Shown here in pieces: positions 27,061 to 35,532 of a DNA stretch of 64,000 bases. Each line of letters starts with the position of its first letter. The first letter of the stretch is position 1. Made by a program: the position numbers and the translations under genes. The stretch covers positions 23,337 to 87,336 of the forward strand of contig JAFTXY010000013.1 of NCBI GenBank assembly GCA_017461425.1, in the 5' to 3' direction. This DNA comes from Candidatus Gastranaerophilales bacterium. Its GTDB lineage: Bacteria; Cyanobacteriota; Vampirovibrionia; Gastranaerophilales; Gastranaerophilaceae. The notes beneath the pieces are model-generated. The model worked only from the letters and a program-made list of their open reading frames with translations, was not told the origin of the DNA and ran no database searches.

Positions 27061-28308
27061 TTAATACCTTATAATTATTAACTTATATAAATGTCTAATA
27101 AACTTAATTAAATGCCTATATTTTATTTCAAGTATTGATAATTTTTCTTTAATTATTCTTTTATATTTTATTTTTAATAACTTCGCTTTAGTGCTAAATC
27201 CATACAGCTTTATTTTTTGCAATTTAATCGCTTCTTTTGAAGGTATATTTTGGGTTATTTTTAAATCATTTTCTTCTAAAAAAAGTAAATATTTTTTGTA
27301 TAAATCCTTGTAAGAGTTATTAATCAAATCAACATCGATAGAATTATATATTTCTTTAAAATTTTGTTCGTTTAAATTTAGACAATGAGGGATTTTTAAA
27401 TAATTACACATTTCAGTAGCTCTTGAATCAGGATTACAACAAATTGCTAAAGTTCCAGAATTTATCGATAAAATTGAGCCATGTAATCTATTACCAACTG
27501 CAAAATCAAATTTTGATACAAATTTTTTCCATTGTTCTATGTTTGAAAATATCTTATATTTTTTTTGAATTAATTTATTCAAGTTAAATTCATGTATGTT
27601 TTCATCAATTTCATTATAAGCACAAGCTTTTATAAAATATTCTTCTTGATTATCTTGCATAATTTGGTAATTTCTAACCAAAAATTCAATTGGGAAATAA
27701 GAAGTTAATAAAATTTTTTTATAATTTAAATTTTCTTTTTTTGCAATAATTCTATTTTCACCCATTTCATAATAACTTGGACACCCAATAACGGAAGTGT
27801 TATCTATTCCGATATTATGTAAAACTTCTTGAGTATATTCGCCCCTTATTCCGATTTTTTTGCAATTATCAGATAAGAACTTTAAAAAATCTATTAATTC
27901 TGGTTTTAATTTTTTATGAAAATCTTTATCAAATCCTTCAAAAGAATTTGCACCGAGTCCTGCAATAATAACTGGTTTATTGAGTTTTTTAATGAAATTT
28001 TTAATATTTTCATATGGTAATTGTAATCCATACGATTCAGATATTCTTATTTGATCTTGCAAAATTAAAAAAACATGGCTGCATTCATTGTTTATTTTTT
28101 CAATATCAACATCTTGTTTTGAAAAATCATAATTATAAATATTTTGAATATGATTTAATTTTTTTATTTTTCCAAAAACCGTTTTAATTAAAGCGTATGT
28201 TATATATGAATTACCGGTATTTCCAGCAATTGCAGACATAAGATTTTCATAAGATAAAATATCTTTTTTATTAATTGCTATATTACTATTAATAAAAAAA
28301 GGTTTCAT
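27061..28308 (-). CDS. Polysaccharide pyruvyl transferase family protein
   Basis: A 415-residue member of the family that transfers pyruvate ketals onto surface sugars (or acts as a related glycan-modifying enzyme). The signature is in two parts: KIGIRGEYTQEVLHNIGI...VIGCPSYY (about residues 170-205) and FAVGNRLHGSILSINSGT near 290, both typical. The C-terminal ~60 residues are very basic and helical, possibly membrane-associating. The ATG at 28308 overlaps the preceding gene's stop as TAATG; a GTG at 28320 is an alternative. Confidence 0.8.
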   Translation of the reverse strand: MKPFFINSNIAINKKDILSYENLMSAIAGNTGNSYITYALIKTVFGKIKKLNHIQNIYNYDFSKQDVDIEKINNECSHVFLILQDQIRISESYGLQLPYENIKNFIKKLNKPVIIAGLGANSFEGFDKDFHKKLKPELIDFLKFLSDNCKKIGIRGEYTQEVLHNIGIDNTSVIGCPSYYEMGENRIIAKKENLNYKKILLTSYFPIEFLVRNYQIMQDNQEEYFIKACAYNEIDENIHEFNLNKLIQKKYKIFSNIEQWKKFVSKFDFAVGNRLHGSILSINSGTLAICCNPDSRATEMCNYLKIPHCLNLNEQNFKEIYNSIDVDLINNSYKDLYKKYLLFLEENDLKITQNIPSKEAIKLQKIKLYGFSTKAKLLKIKYKRIIKEKLSILEIKYRHLIKFIRHLYKLIIIRY

Positions 28309-29426
28309 TAGCTTTTGCACCCCGAAACTAATTTTATTATTGCAAAATATAAAGATTTTTTTTCATATTTTTTTGCTTGTTTTATAATTTTTTTGACATC
28401 TAATGCGCCTGTTTTTGAACGCTCGGGATTAATTCTTCCACCAACAAAATTAATTGTAGCAATTTTTGATAACTTATAATACAAATATGCCGCAGCATTA
28501 ACTTGTTTCCATGATAAATGATGATACTTAAATTCTTCATCTTGTTTAAAATAATCTTTTGTATTTTTTTGAATTTTCATATCGGCATCTATAATAATTA
28601 CAAGTTTTGATTTCGTAATTTGCTTTAACTCTTTAATGAAATTTATAAAACCATTCAAATCTTTTTTAGAAATATTTGAATTGTCATTCATCATTACATA
28701 TTTTAAAATCATTGTATCGAATACATTATTTTCGGCATATTTTTTCAAATTTAAACAAACTTCATTAAAGAAATCTCTGTTTTTTAGTTTTTTATACGTT
28801 TCTTTTGTGCCCGAATCTAATGATGTATTACATGTTTTAATTAATTTTGGAGTATCAGATAAACTTGAAATAACATAATCAATTCTATTTGTTAAAGTTG
28901 AATTAGAAATCAATGTTAATTCAGTTTGTTCTTCAACATTATTTAAAAATCTTGCAATTTTATCTAAATCATTTATAAATAATGGCTCTCCGCCACCCAA
29001 AGCTATAGAAAATTTTTGTTTAAATAATTTATCATTATAAAATTTTTCTATGATAGGAAAAATCTCTCTTTGCGATTCAGAAAGTTTAGCTTTTAGTTTT
29101 TCTTCAGATAAAACACAATAATTACAATGAATATTGCAAGTTGTATAAGGATGCAATATCAAACTTTCTATTGAGCCTACTTCAATATCATCCTCTTCTT
29201 TTTCGATTAAAAAAGGACACTCTTCACAAGTTTTTATTTCACCATTATTTATACCTTCAAAAAAATCTCTCCTGGCTTTTTGAATATCTAAAACAGATAA
29301 TTTATCAAGCGATATCTTATCAATTAAAAGAGCACAACGAGGGCAACATGCCTGAACTTGGTCATTTATAATATGAAGTGCGCCCCATATATTTGAATCT
29401 AACCAAGTGCAAGTTTTTTTCTTCAT
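28308..29426 (-). CDS. Radical SAM protein with N-terminal Cys domain
   Basis: A 372-residue radical SAM enzyme inside the glycan operon. The cluster motif is CNIHCNYC (CxxxCxxC) near residue 98, followed by GGGEPLF. As in the protein at 20.4 kb, a Cys-rich block (ACCPRC and CEECPF, residues ~28-65) comes before the SAM domain. The ATG overlaps the thiamine-diphosphate enzyme's stop as TAATG. The two proteins share architecture more than sequence. The substrate is unknown; operon position favours a carbohydrate or lipid-linked sugar intermediate (inference). Confidence 0.8.
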   Translation of the reverse strand: MKKKTCTWLDSNIWGALHIINDQVQACCPRCALLIDKISLDKLSVLDIQKARRDFFEGINNGEIKTCEECPFLIEKEEDDIEVGSIESLILHPYTTCNIHCNYCVLSEEKLKAKLSESQREIFPIIEKFYNDKLFKQKFSIALGGGEPLFINDLDKIARFLNNVEEQTELTLISNSTLTNRIDYVISSLSDTPKLIKTCNTSLDSGTKETYKKLKNRDFFNEVCLNLKKYAENNVFDTMILKYVMMNDNSNISKKDLNGFINFIKELKQITKSKLVIIIDADMKIQKNTKDYFKQDEEFKYHHLSWKQVNAAAYLYYKLSKIATINFVGGRINPERSKTGALDVKKIIKQAKKYEKKSLYFAIIKLVSGCKS

Positions 29427-31204
29427 TAAATCACATTCCCTTCAAATTCATCTCTGTCTAAAAATGGATATAAATCCTCTAAGCTTGGGGAAATCATTGT
29501 ACCATCATCCAATTTTTTTGCAGATAATTTTGGGGCAAAAATATAATCAGGAGAAAGCATAACTTCACATAAAATTGGACCAGATGAATTTAAAACATTT
29601 TTTATTTGTTCTTCCAAGTTATCTAATTTATCTATTTTTACTGTTTCAATTTCAAAAGCTTTTCCTATTTTTATAAAATCGGGTATTGAAACACCGCTAT
29701 TTACAGTACAAGCAGTCATTCTGCCTTCAAAGAAATTCTTTTGGGTTTGCTGAATTGAAATATAGCCATTATTATTCAAAACAAAAAGCTTTATTGGCAA
29801 ATTATAATGCTTAATTGTTTGCAATTCTTGTAAATTCATCATAATGGAGCCATCGCCTGCAAGACATATTGTTCTTTTTAAATTATTTGCAAAACAAGCG
29901 CCAATTGCAGCAGGTAAATCATATCCCATAGAAGCATCGCCTGAATTCCAAATGTATCTTTGTCCTTTTTTAACTTTTCCAACCTGAAAAGGAACCAAAA
30001 AAGCAGTTCCATTACCACCTACAACAACTTCATCAGATGAAAATTCTTGAATTAATTTATCTATAAAATAATACGGTTCAATTGGATTATGAGCAATTCT
30101 TTTTGCCTCTGTTAGTGGCGGATATTTTTTCTTAATATCGCTACACCAATTTAGCCAATTTTCATTTTCAAATTTTTTGATGTCTTCTTTTAATAATTTC
30201 TGAATAAAAGTTTTGCAATCGGCATTTATTTTTACATCAGGAACAATCGTTGGTTTATCGAGTTCTGCTTTATCAATATCAACACAAACTAATTTTGCAT
30301 TTTTTGCAAAATTTTCCCAATTATAACTAACTTGTCTTATATTATTTCTTGAACCAATTGATAAGACTAAATCAGCATTTTGTAATGCAAAATTTCCAGC
30401 TCTATTAGCCACTGTTCCTATTCTTGCAACAAAATTAGAATTATCATCTGATACAATATCAAATCCATTCATAGTTGTTACTATTGGAATATTTAATTTT
30501 TCAATTAATTTATCAAATTCATCAATTGCGCCAGAAAGACGAATTCCATGTCCTGCTATAATTAGGGGTTTTTTTGAGTTGTTTAGTAATTCTTTCAATT
30601 TTATAATTTCATCATTAATGGAAGGCAGATCAATTTCATCTTCATTTTTATCATATTTTTTTAATTTCGTTTCATCTATCATTGCCGCTTGAAGATTTAT
30701 TGGAATATCAATCCAAACAGGACCTTTTCTACCATTTAGTGCAAGATAAATTGCTTTATCTAAAACATATTTAATATCATTTGCATCAGTTAAAGAAACT
30801 GCATATTTTGTAATCGGTTTTACACAAGAAACAATATCAACTTCTTGATCGCCTAATTGTCTTAATGAAATTTCGGGGCAACTTGATAACATTGTTTGAG
30901 TTTTTACTTGACCAGAAATATATAAAACAGGAACAGAATCACTCCATTGCCCAAAAACACCATTCAAACAATTCAATCCACCAGGACCAGTTGTTATATT
31001 AACAACTGCAAGTTCTTGATTAACCCTTGCATAACCTTCAGCAGCTATAGCACAAGCTTGTTCATGGTGATTACAAATATATGGAATATATTTTCCAAAA
31101 CTATCATTTAAATGCATTGCGCCACCACCAGAGACCATAAAAACATGGCGAATGTTATAAATCTCTTTTAATCTTTTTGCAACATAATCTGATAGTTTTA
31201 TCAT
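29426..31204 (-). CDS. Thiamine-diphosphate enzyme, acetolactate synthase/YerE-like
   Basis: A 592-residue ThDP-dependent decarboxylase/ligase. The catalytic Glu is in CNHHEQACAIAAEGYAR near residue 48, and the ThDP-Mg site is GDGSIMMN...NNNGY near 445-475. The overall layout (PYR, middle, PP domains) matches acetolactate synthase. Lying among ddhA-ddhB-ddhC, it is a candidate for the YerE role: transferring a two-carbon acetyl unit from pyruvate to the C-4 ketone of a CDP-3,6-dideoxysugar. True acetolactate synthase is the alternative, less likely with no ilv genes nearby. AAGGA precedes the ATG. Confidence 0.82.
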   Translation of the reverse strand: MIKLSDYVAKRLKEIYNIRHVFMVSGGGAMHLNDSFGKYIPYICNHHEQACAIAAEGYARVNQELAVVNITTGPGGLNCLNGVFGQWSDSVPVLYISGQVKTQTMLSSCPEISLRQLGDQEVDIVSCVKPITKYAVSLTDANDIKYVLDKAIYLALNGRKGPVWIDIPINLQAAMIDETKLKKYDKNEDEIDLPSINDEIIKLKELLNNSKKPLIIAGHGIRLSGAIDEFDKLIEKLNIPIVTTMNGFDIVSDDNSNFVARIGTVANRAGNFALQNADLVLSIGSRNNIRQVSYNWENFAKNAKLVCVDIDKAELDKPTIVPDVKINADCKTFIQKLLKEDIKKFENENWLNWCSDIKKKYPPLTEAKRIAHNPIEPYYFIDKLIQEFSSDEVVVGGNGTAFLVPFQVGKVKKGQRYIWNSGDASMGYDLPAAIGACFANNLKRTICLAGDGSIMMNLQELQTIKHYNLPIKLFVLNNNGYISIQQTQKNFFEGRMTACTVNSGVSIPDFIKIGKAFEIETVKIDKLDNLEEQIKNVLNSSGPILCEVMLSPDYIFAPKLSAKKLDDGTMISPSLEDLYPFLDRDEFEGNVI

Positions 31205-31217
31205 AATTTTCCTTTAT

Positions 31218-32036
31218 TTATTCAATAAATGCGCCTGCTTCTTTAATTGAATCTTTGTATCTTGATTCTAGAACTTCAATTCTTTTACAATCTTCTTGAG
31301 AAATCGCATTATAAAAATTCTGTTTGTTTTTAATCCACATCAATTCAAAAGCAACAGCTTTCAAAATTCCTTTATCTGCATTTATATCTAAAAGCGCTTT
31401 TTGAGCATCAAAAATAACTTTTCTTGTTTCAAATCTATCTAAAGCTCCTTGTGGCAATCTTTTAAAAAATGGCAACGACATAGCTGAAACCCCACCGCCA
31501 ATAACTAATTCTTTATTGTATTTTTTTGTAATTTCAGCAATTTTATACGCATAATCAAAAATTATTTCATGATTTATATCATCTTTGCTCATACCCAAAG
31601 AACCTGTCATATCGGTTCTACCCATAACAATACCTGTTAAATCAGAAGCAAAATCGCTTTCTAAAATTTCTTCTAAACAATTGAAACCATACTTTGTTTC
31701 TATATTTATCAAAAATTTCATCTCATTTCTTTCATCTTCAGGAAAAGCCATTTTTGCTGCTTGAAGATATTTTTTAGCCGCATAAGGAGATTCTATCATT
31801 GGCGCAACAATAGTACTCACACCAATTGTTCTTGCATCATACATATCTTTCAATGCTTCACAACCGCCAATTTTTATTGTTAAATCAAGCCCAGCTCTAG
31901 TAACAACCTCTTTTAATCTTAAAGCTTCTTCTAATCTTGTGCCTTCGGCTTCAAATTCTGCTTTTATACCTAAAACATGATGATTTTCTTTTAAATCAAG
32001 CAATGTCTCTACCATTTTCTTTTCTAAAAAATTCAT
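31218..32036 (-). CDS. HpcH/HpaI-type aldolase
   Basis: A 272-residue class II (metal-dependent) aldolase/citrate lyase-family TIM barrel. Features seen are KIGGCEAL, VAPMIESPYAA and INIETKYGFNCLEEI (the metal-binding Glu) in the first half, and GIVMGRTDMTGSLG with the metal-binding Asp near residue 155. These enzymes make or break C-C bonds with pyruvate or related oxo-acids. Placed between ddhA and the ThDP enzyme, it may supply or use a pyruvate-derived unit for sugar branching, which is unproven. GAGGA precedes ATG 32036. Confidence 0.8.
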   Translation of the reverse strand: MNFLEKKMVETLLDLKENHHVLGIKAEFEAEGTRLEEALRLKEVVTRAGLDLTIKIGGCEALKDMYDARTIGVSTIVAPMIESPYAAKKYLQAAKMAFPEDERNEMKFLINIETKYGFNCLEEILESDFASDLTGIVMGRTDMTGSLGMSKDDINHEIIFDYAYKIAEITKKYNKELVIGGGVSAMSLPFFKRLPQGALDRFETRKVIFDAQKALLDINADKGILKAVAFELMWIKNKQNFYNAISQEDCKRIEVLESRYKDSIKEAGAFIE

Positions 32037-32048
32037 AAGGTTTCCTCG

Positions 32049-32828
32049 CTATTTTTGCCATAAAGCCCAAGGGGCACTATCATTTTGCCATAAGGCGGTT
32101 AATTCATTTTTATCTCTTAATGTATCCATTGGCTGCCAAAAACCAAGGTGTTTATATGCGTTTAACTGATTATCTTTTGCAAGATTTTCTAATGGTTCTT
32201 TTTCAAAAGTTATATCATCACCATCTTTTATGTAATTTAAAACTTCTGGTTCGCAAACAAAATATCCACCATTAATCCAACTTTCTTCACCTTTTGGTTT
32301 TTCCATAAATGATGTTATCATATCATTTTCTTTTATAACCAAAGCCCCAAATCTTCCTGCCAATTGAACAGCAGACATTGTAATTAATTTTTTTGAATTT
32401 TCGTGTGCTTTTATTGTTTCTAGAATATTTATATCAGATATTCCATCCCCATATGTTAATAAAAATCTTTCATTTCCAATATGCTCGCTAGCTTTTTTTA
32501 TACGACTTCCTGTCATTGTATTTTCGCCAGTATAAAGCATAGTAACCCTCCAAGGTTCTTGGCGAGTCTTATGAATTTCAACACTATTACTTACCATATC
32601 AACAGTAACATCTGAATATCTCGTATAATAATTAATAAAATAATCTTTAATTATATGAGATTTATAGCCTGTTAATATAATAAAATCGTTAAAGCCATAA
32701 TAAGAATAAAGTTTCATTATGTGCCATAAAATTGGGCGCCCCCCAATTTCAACCATTGGTTTTGGTTTTAATTCAGTTTCCTCGGAAAGCCTTGTTCCTA
32801 ATCCGCCAGCAAGTATTAAAACCTTCAT
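32049..32828 (-). CDS. ddhA: Glucose-1-phosphate cytidylyltransferase
   Basis: Makes CDP-glucose from CTP and glucose-1-phosphate, the entry step of 3,6-dideoxyhexose synthesis. The nucleotidyltransferase motif LAGGLGTRLSEET is at residues 6-18, followed by KPKPMVEIGGRPILWHIM, diagnostic of RfbF/DdhA, and LLTYGDGISD near 108. 259 residues with the start at ATG 32828 (AAAGG upstream); the TTG at 32834 has no better site. DdhA, DdhB and DdhC are all in the locus but dispersed rather than contiguous. Confidence 0.95.
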   Translation of the reverse strand: MKVLILAGGLGTRLSEETELKPKPMVEIGGRPILWHIMKLYSYYGFNDFIILTGYKSHIIKDYFINYYTRYSDVTVDMVSNSVEIHKTRQEPWRVTMLYTGENTMTGSRIKKASEHIGNERFLLTYGDGISDINILETIKAHENSKKLITMSAVQLAGRFGALVIKENDMITSFMEKPKGEESWINGGYFVCEPEVLNYIKDGDDITFEKEPLENLAKDNQLNAYKHLGFWQPMDTLRDKNELTALWQNDSAPWALWQK

Positions 32829-32840
32829 AAACAACCTTTC

Positions 32841-33617
32841 TTATAATGCCCATATTTCTTTAACAAGAGTAATAAAAGATTTTTTAACCAATGGTTTTAT
32901 CTTTATTTTTTTACCTTTTAATAAATCAAAATATAAATCTTCGATAATTGAAATATAATTTTTAGTAGTAACTATTACATAATCTGGCTTGATATTTTCA
33001 ATATCACTTGGTGCAATTGTTTTATATCCAAGAAATTCTTCATTTTGGCAGTATATTTCAAATTTTTTATCAGCAATTCCTATAACATTTATTCCTGAAA
33101 TATCGAAATATTTCATGATAACTTCAAGATATATTCCTGCACCATAAAATACGACTTTTTTATTTTTCAATTTTTTAATCAACTTAGGAAGAGTTTTGTC
33201 AAATTTATGTTTAAATAAATAATTTAAATTAGCTCTTTCTTCTTTTATGTCTTCAACAAACACTGTCTTGATTTTTTCTTCACAAATTCCTACTTTTGCA
33301 GAAAGATAATTTAAAATTGGGGCTGTATATTCATTTGTAACCAAGATATAATCATAATTTTCTTCAGTAATTTTTTCAGGAGAAATAGCTTTTAAATTAA
33401 GAAAAGATTTAACGTTAGCATTTTCAAATTTTTTATCAGCAATTGCAACAATATCAAGCTTTTTTATTAAATCAAATCTTTTATTTAATTCAATAAAACC
33501 CTCGCCAGCGCCATACAATAAAATTCTTTTCCCAGATATTTCAGATAACAAAATTTCAAGATGATTTTTAAATTCATCAAGCTTTGTTTTTGCTAAAAAA
33601 TATTTACTTAACACCAT
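32841..33617 (-). CDS. Tandem Rossmann-module protein of the glycan locus
   Basis: A 258-residue protein made of two copies of one ~100-residue unit. Copy 1 has RILLYGAGEGFIEL, IVAIADKKFENA and ITEENYDYILVT; copy 2 has KVVFYGAGIYLEV, VIGIADKKFEIY and IKPDYVIVTT. The same module ends the glycosyltransferase at 23.5 kb (ILLYGAGLVSDV, NIVGISDKRFEG). The G-A-G turn and ADKK strand look like PglD-N or CoA/nucleotide-binding Rossmann domains. No catalytic domain is attached, so it may be a regulator, scaffold or sugar-nucleotide oxidoreductase. AAGGAG precedes ATG 33617. Confidence 0.7.
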   Translation of the reverse strand: MVLSKYFLAKTKLDEFKNHLEILLSEISGKRILLYGAGEGFIELNKRFDLIKKLDIVAIADKKFENANVKSFLNLKAISPEKITEENYDYILVTNEYTAPILNYLSAKVGICEEKIKTVFVEDIKEERANLNYLFKHKFDKTLPKLIKKLKNKKVVFYGAGIYLEVIMKYFDISGINVIGIADKKFEIYCQNEEFLGYKTIAPSDIENIKPDYVIVTTKNYISIIEDLYFDLLKGKKIKIKPLVKKSFITLVKEIWAL

Positions 33618-33664
33618 AAACTCCTTTTTAGAAAAATTCTATCATAATTAATTTCTTTAAACAA

Positions 33665-34924
33665 TTATATTTGAATATCTTTTAAGATAATATTTAAGAT
33701 GTTTTCGGCAGCATTTGCATCAAAATTCATTTCATTATAAAGCTTTTGTCTTGCGCCAGATAAAATGTCATTTTCAGGAAGAATTTGTAAATGTTTTTCT
33801 AATTCTTCTAGATTATAAATAGAAAAATATGTTTTCAATATTGGATTATTTGAATTTTTCATTTTTGAATTTTCACTAATCAAATGTATTAATGGTTTTT
33901 TAGTTGCAAAATATTCACCTAAAAAAGACCCACAATCTGTAATCATCATTTTTGATTTATTAAATAATTCTAAATAATCACCACTTTCATATCTTATTCC
34001 AATTTCATCCCAAGCTTCATAATATTCTTTGACTTCTTTTTTTGTCATAATTTTATTATCGATTAATGCCTTAAAAAGCAGAGGATGCGGTTTGAAAATC
34101 CATTTTTGATTAGATTTTTTTGCATATTCTAAAATATATTTTCCACTCCAATCAAATGTGCTATAACCTAGTCCAATTCCATTCACAGACCAATGCGGAG
34201 CATAAATTATATATTCGTTTTCATTTGAATTAGATTTAAAATTATCAAATAAAGGATAACCTGAAACAAAAAGGTTTTCTCCATTGTTTTCCATATTTTT
34301 AGCATATTTTTCTTTTGTTTGTTTATCGAAAACAAAATAATAATTAATATATTTATAAAATCTTAAATAATAATCCATTTCTAAAGTTTCAATCGGAAAA
34401 TAATATGGAATATATGCGCTTAGCGCAAATTTTGAACATCTCGTTGGACCTTGCGATGTTTCAATATACCATGGATGTTGATAAAAAATTATATCAGGTT
34501 TAAATTTTTCAAAAGAAATAAATTTTTCTTTTTTAATATCATATGCATATTTAACATTTAATTTTTTATTTTTAAAAAATTCATATGTATTAACAACTTC
34601 TTCTATCGTTTGATAGCTTGGATTATCAAAGTTTTTTGCAGCTGTTTTTGTAACCAAAATTAATGGGTTAAATCTTTCATCTTTTAAGAATACATCATAA
34701 AGCGATTGGCATTTCCATTTGGTTTTGTCATATACATAAAAAACTATATTTATTTTTTTATTATTTTTTAGTTTTTTTTGTATTTTTTTTATAACTAATG
34801 GTTTATTTTTTTTAACATAATTGATATTTTGTTGAATTTTTTTATTATAAAAATAATCTTTAAGCTTGTTATTTTTAAAGATTTTAAAAAGAAAATTTCC
34901 AATATTTTCGTAAGGTATAAACAT
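33665..34924 (-). CDS. CDP-glycerol glycerophosphotransferase family protein
   Basis: A 419-residue TagB/TagF-like transferase that would join polyol-phosphate units or another CDP-activated group to a surface polymer. The family marks are WIFKPHPLLF near residue 273 and MMITDCGSFLGEYFATKKPLI near 325, the conserved His and Asp/Ser blocks. The N terminus is strongly basic. No ribosome site: the ATG is the predicted transcription start, because a consensus promoter (TTGACA-N17-TATAAT) ends 7 nt upstream. It opens the minus-strand part of the glycan locus that continues to ddhA and the ThDP enzyme. Confidence 0.83.
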   Translation of the reverse strand: MFIPYENIGNFLFKIFKNNKLKDYFYNKKIQQNINYVKKNKPLVIKKIQKKLKNNKKINIVFYVYDKTKWKCQSLYDVFLKDERFNPLILVTKTAAKNFDNPSYQTIEEVVNTYEFFKNKKLNVKYAYDIKKEKFISFEKFKPDIIFYQHPWYIETSQGPTRCSKFALSAYIPYYFPIETLEMDYYLRFYKYINYYFVFDKQTKEKYAKNMENNGENLFVSGYPLFDNFKSNSNENEYIIYAPHWSVNGIGLGYSTFDWSGKYILEYAKKSNQKWIFKPHPLLFKALIDNKIMTKKEVKEYYEAWDEIGIRYESGDYLELFNKSKMMITDCGSFLGEYFATKKPLIHLISENSKMKNSNNPILKTYFSIYNLEELEKHLQILPENDILSGARQKLYNEMNFDANAAENILNIILKDIQI

Positions 34925-34931
34925 TACAAGG

Positions 34932-34960
34932 ATTATATAAAATTAGAAAAATTGTGTCAA
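34932..34960 (-). promoter_or_regulatory. Consensus promoter giving a leaderless mRNA
   Basis: Minus strand: TTGACA (34955-34960), a 17-nt spacer, TATAAT (34932-34937), then 7 nt to the ATG at 34924. Both hexamers match the sigma-70 consensus exactly and the expected start point coincides with the A of ATG. Confidence 0.85.
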
Positions 34961-34983
34961 TTTAGGTTAATCAGTAAAAACGT

Positions 34984-35532
34984 TTAAAATTTAACAGCAC
35001 CTTGTCTTAAAATTTTATAACCTTGTTTTTCACAAAGTATAACTGTTGAAGGGAGATTTTCATTTTCTATATCATCAATTGGTTCTATAACATTTGCAAC
35101 ATTAGAAAATTTTTCTAACGCCTCTTTGTAATTTTTTACAGGAGGCTCGTTTGAGATATTGCAAGACGTTGTTGCCAAAACTCTTCCATCTATATTTGAA
35201 ACAAGTTTTCTAAAATCATCACTATCAGGAATTCTTACACCAACAGTTGAAGAATTAGATGTTATTTCATAAGAACATAAATCAGATTTTTCAAATATTA
35301 AAGTCAATCCGCCAGGAAGATATTTTTCAATTAAATCATAAGCATAATCTGGAATTTCTTTAATATATTTTTTTAAATATTCAAAAGAATCGCTCATCAA
35401 TATCAAAGGTTTTTTTAAATCTCGTTTTTTTATTTCGTATATTTTTTTGATACCCTCAATATTATCTGGTTCAACTCCAAAACCCCAAACAGTATCAGTT
35501 TTAAAAGCATAGACCATTTTATTAGACTGCAT
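34984..35532 (-). CDS. tsaC: Threonylcarbamoyl-AMP synthase (YrdC/Sua5 family)
   Basis: Makes threonylcarbamoyl-AMP from threonine, bicarbonate and ATP for the t6A modification of tRNAs reading ANN codons. Seen are AFKTDTVWGFG near residue 9 (usual YPTETVYGLG), IYEIKKRDLKKPLIL with the nucleotide-binding KR..KP, and STVGVRIPD near 92 and ATTSCNISNEPP near 116. 182 residues, a YrdC domain with no Sua5 C-terminal extension. ATG 35532 has AAGGA upstream and overlaps murJ by 11 bp. Confidence 0.92.
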   Translation of the reverse strand: MQSNKMVYAFKTDTVWGFGVEPDNIEGIKKIYEIKKRDLKKPLILMSDSFEYLKKYIKEIPDYAYDLIEKYLPGGLTLIFEKSDLCSYEITSNSSTVGVRIPDSDDFRKLVSNIDGRVLATTSCNISNEPPVKNYKEALEKFSNVANVIEPIDDIENENLPSTVILCEKQGYKILRQGAVKF

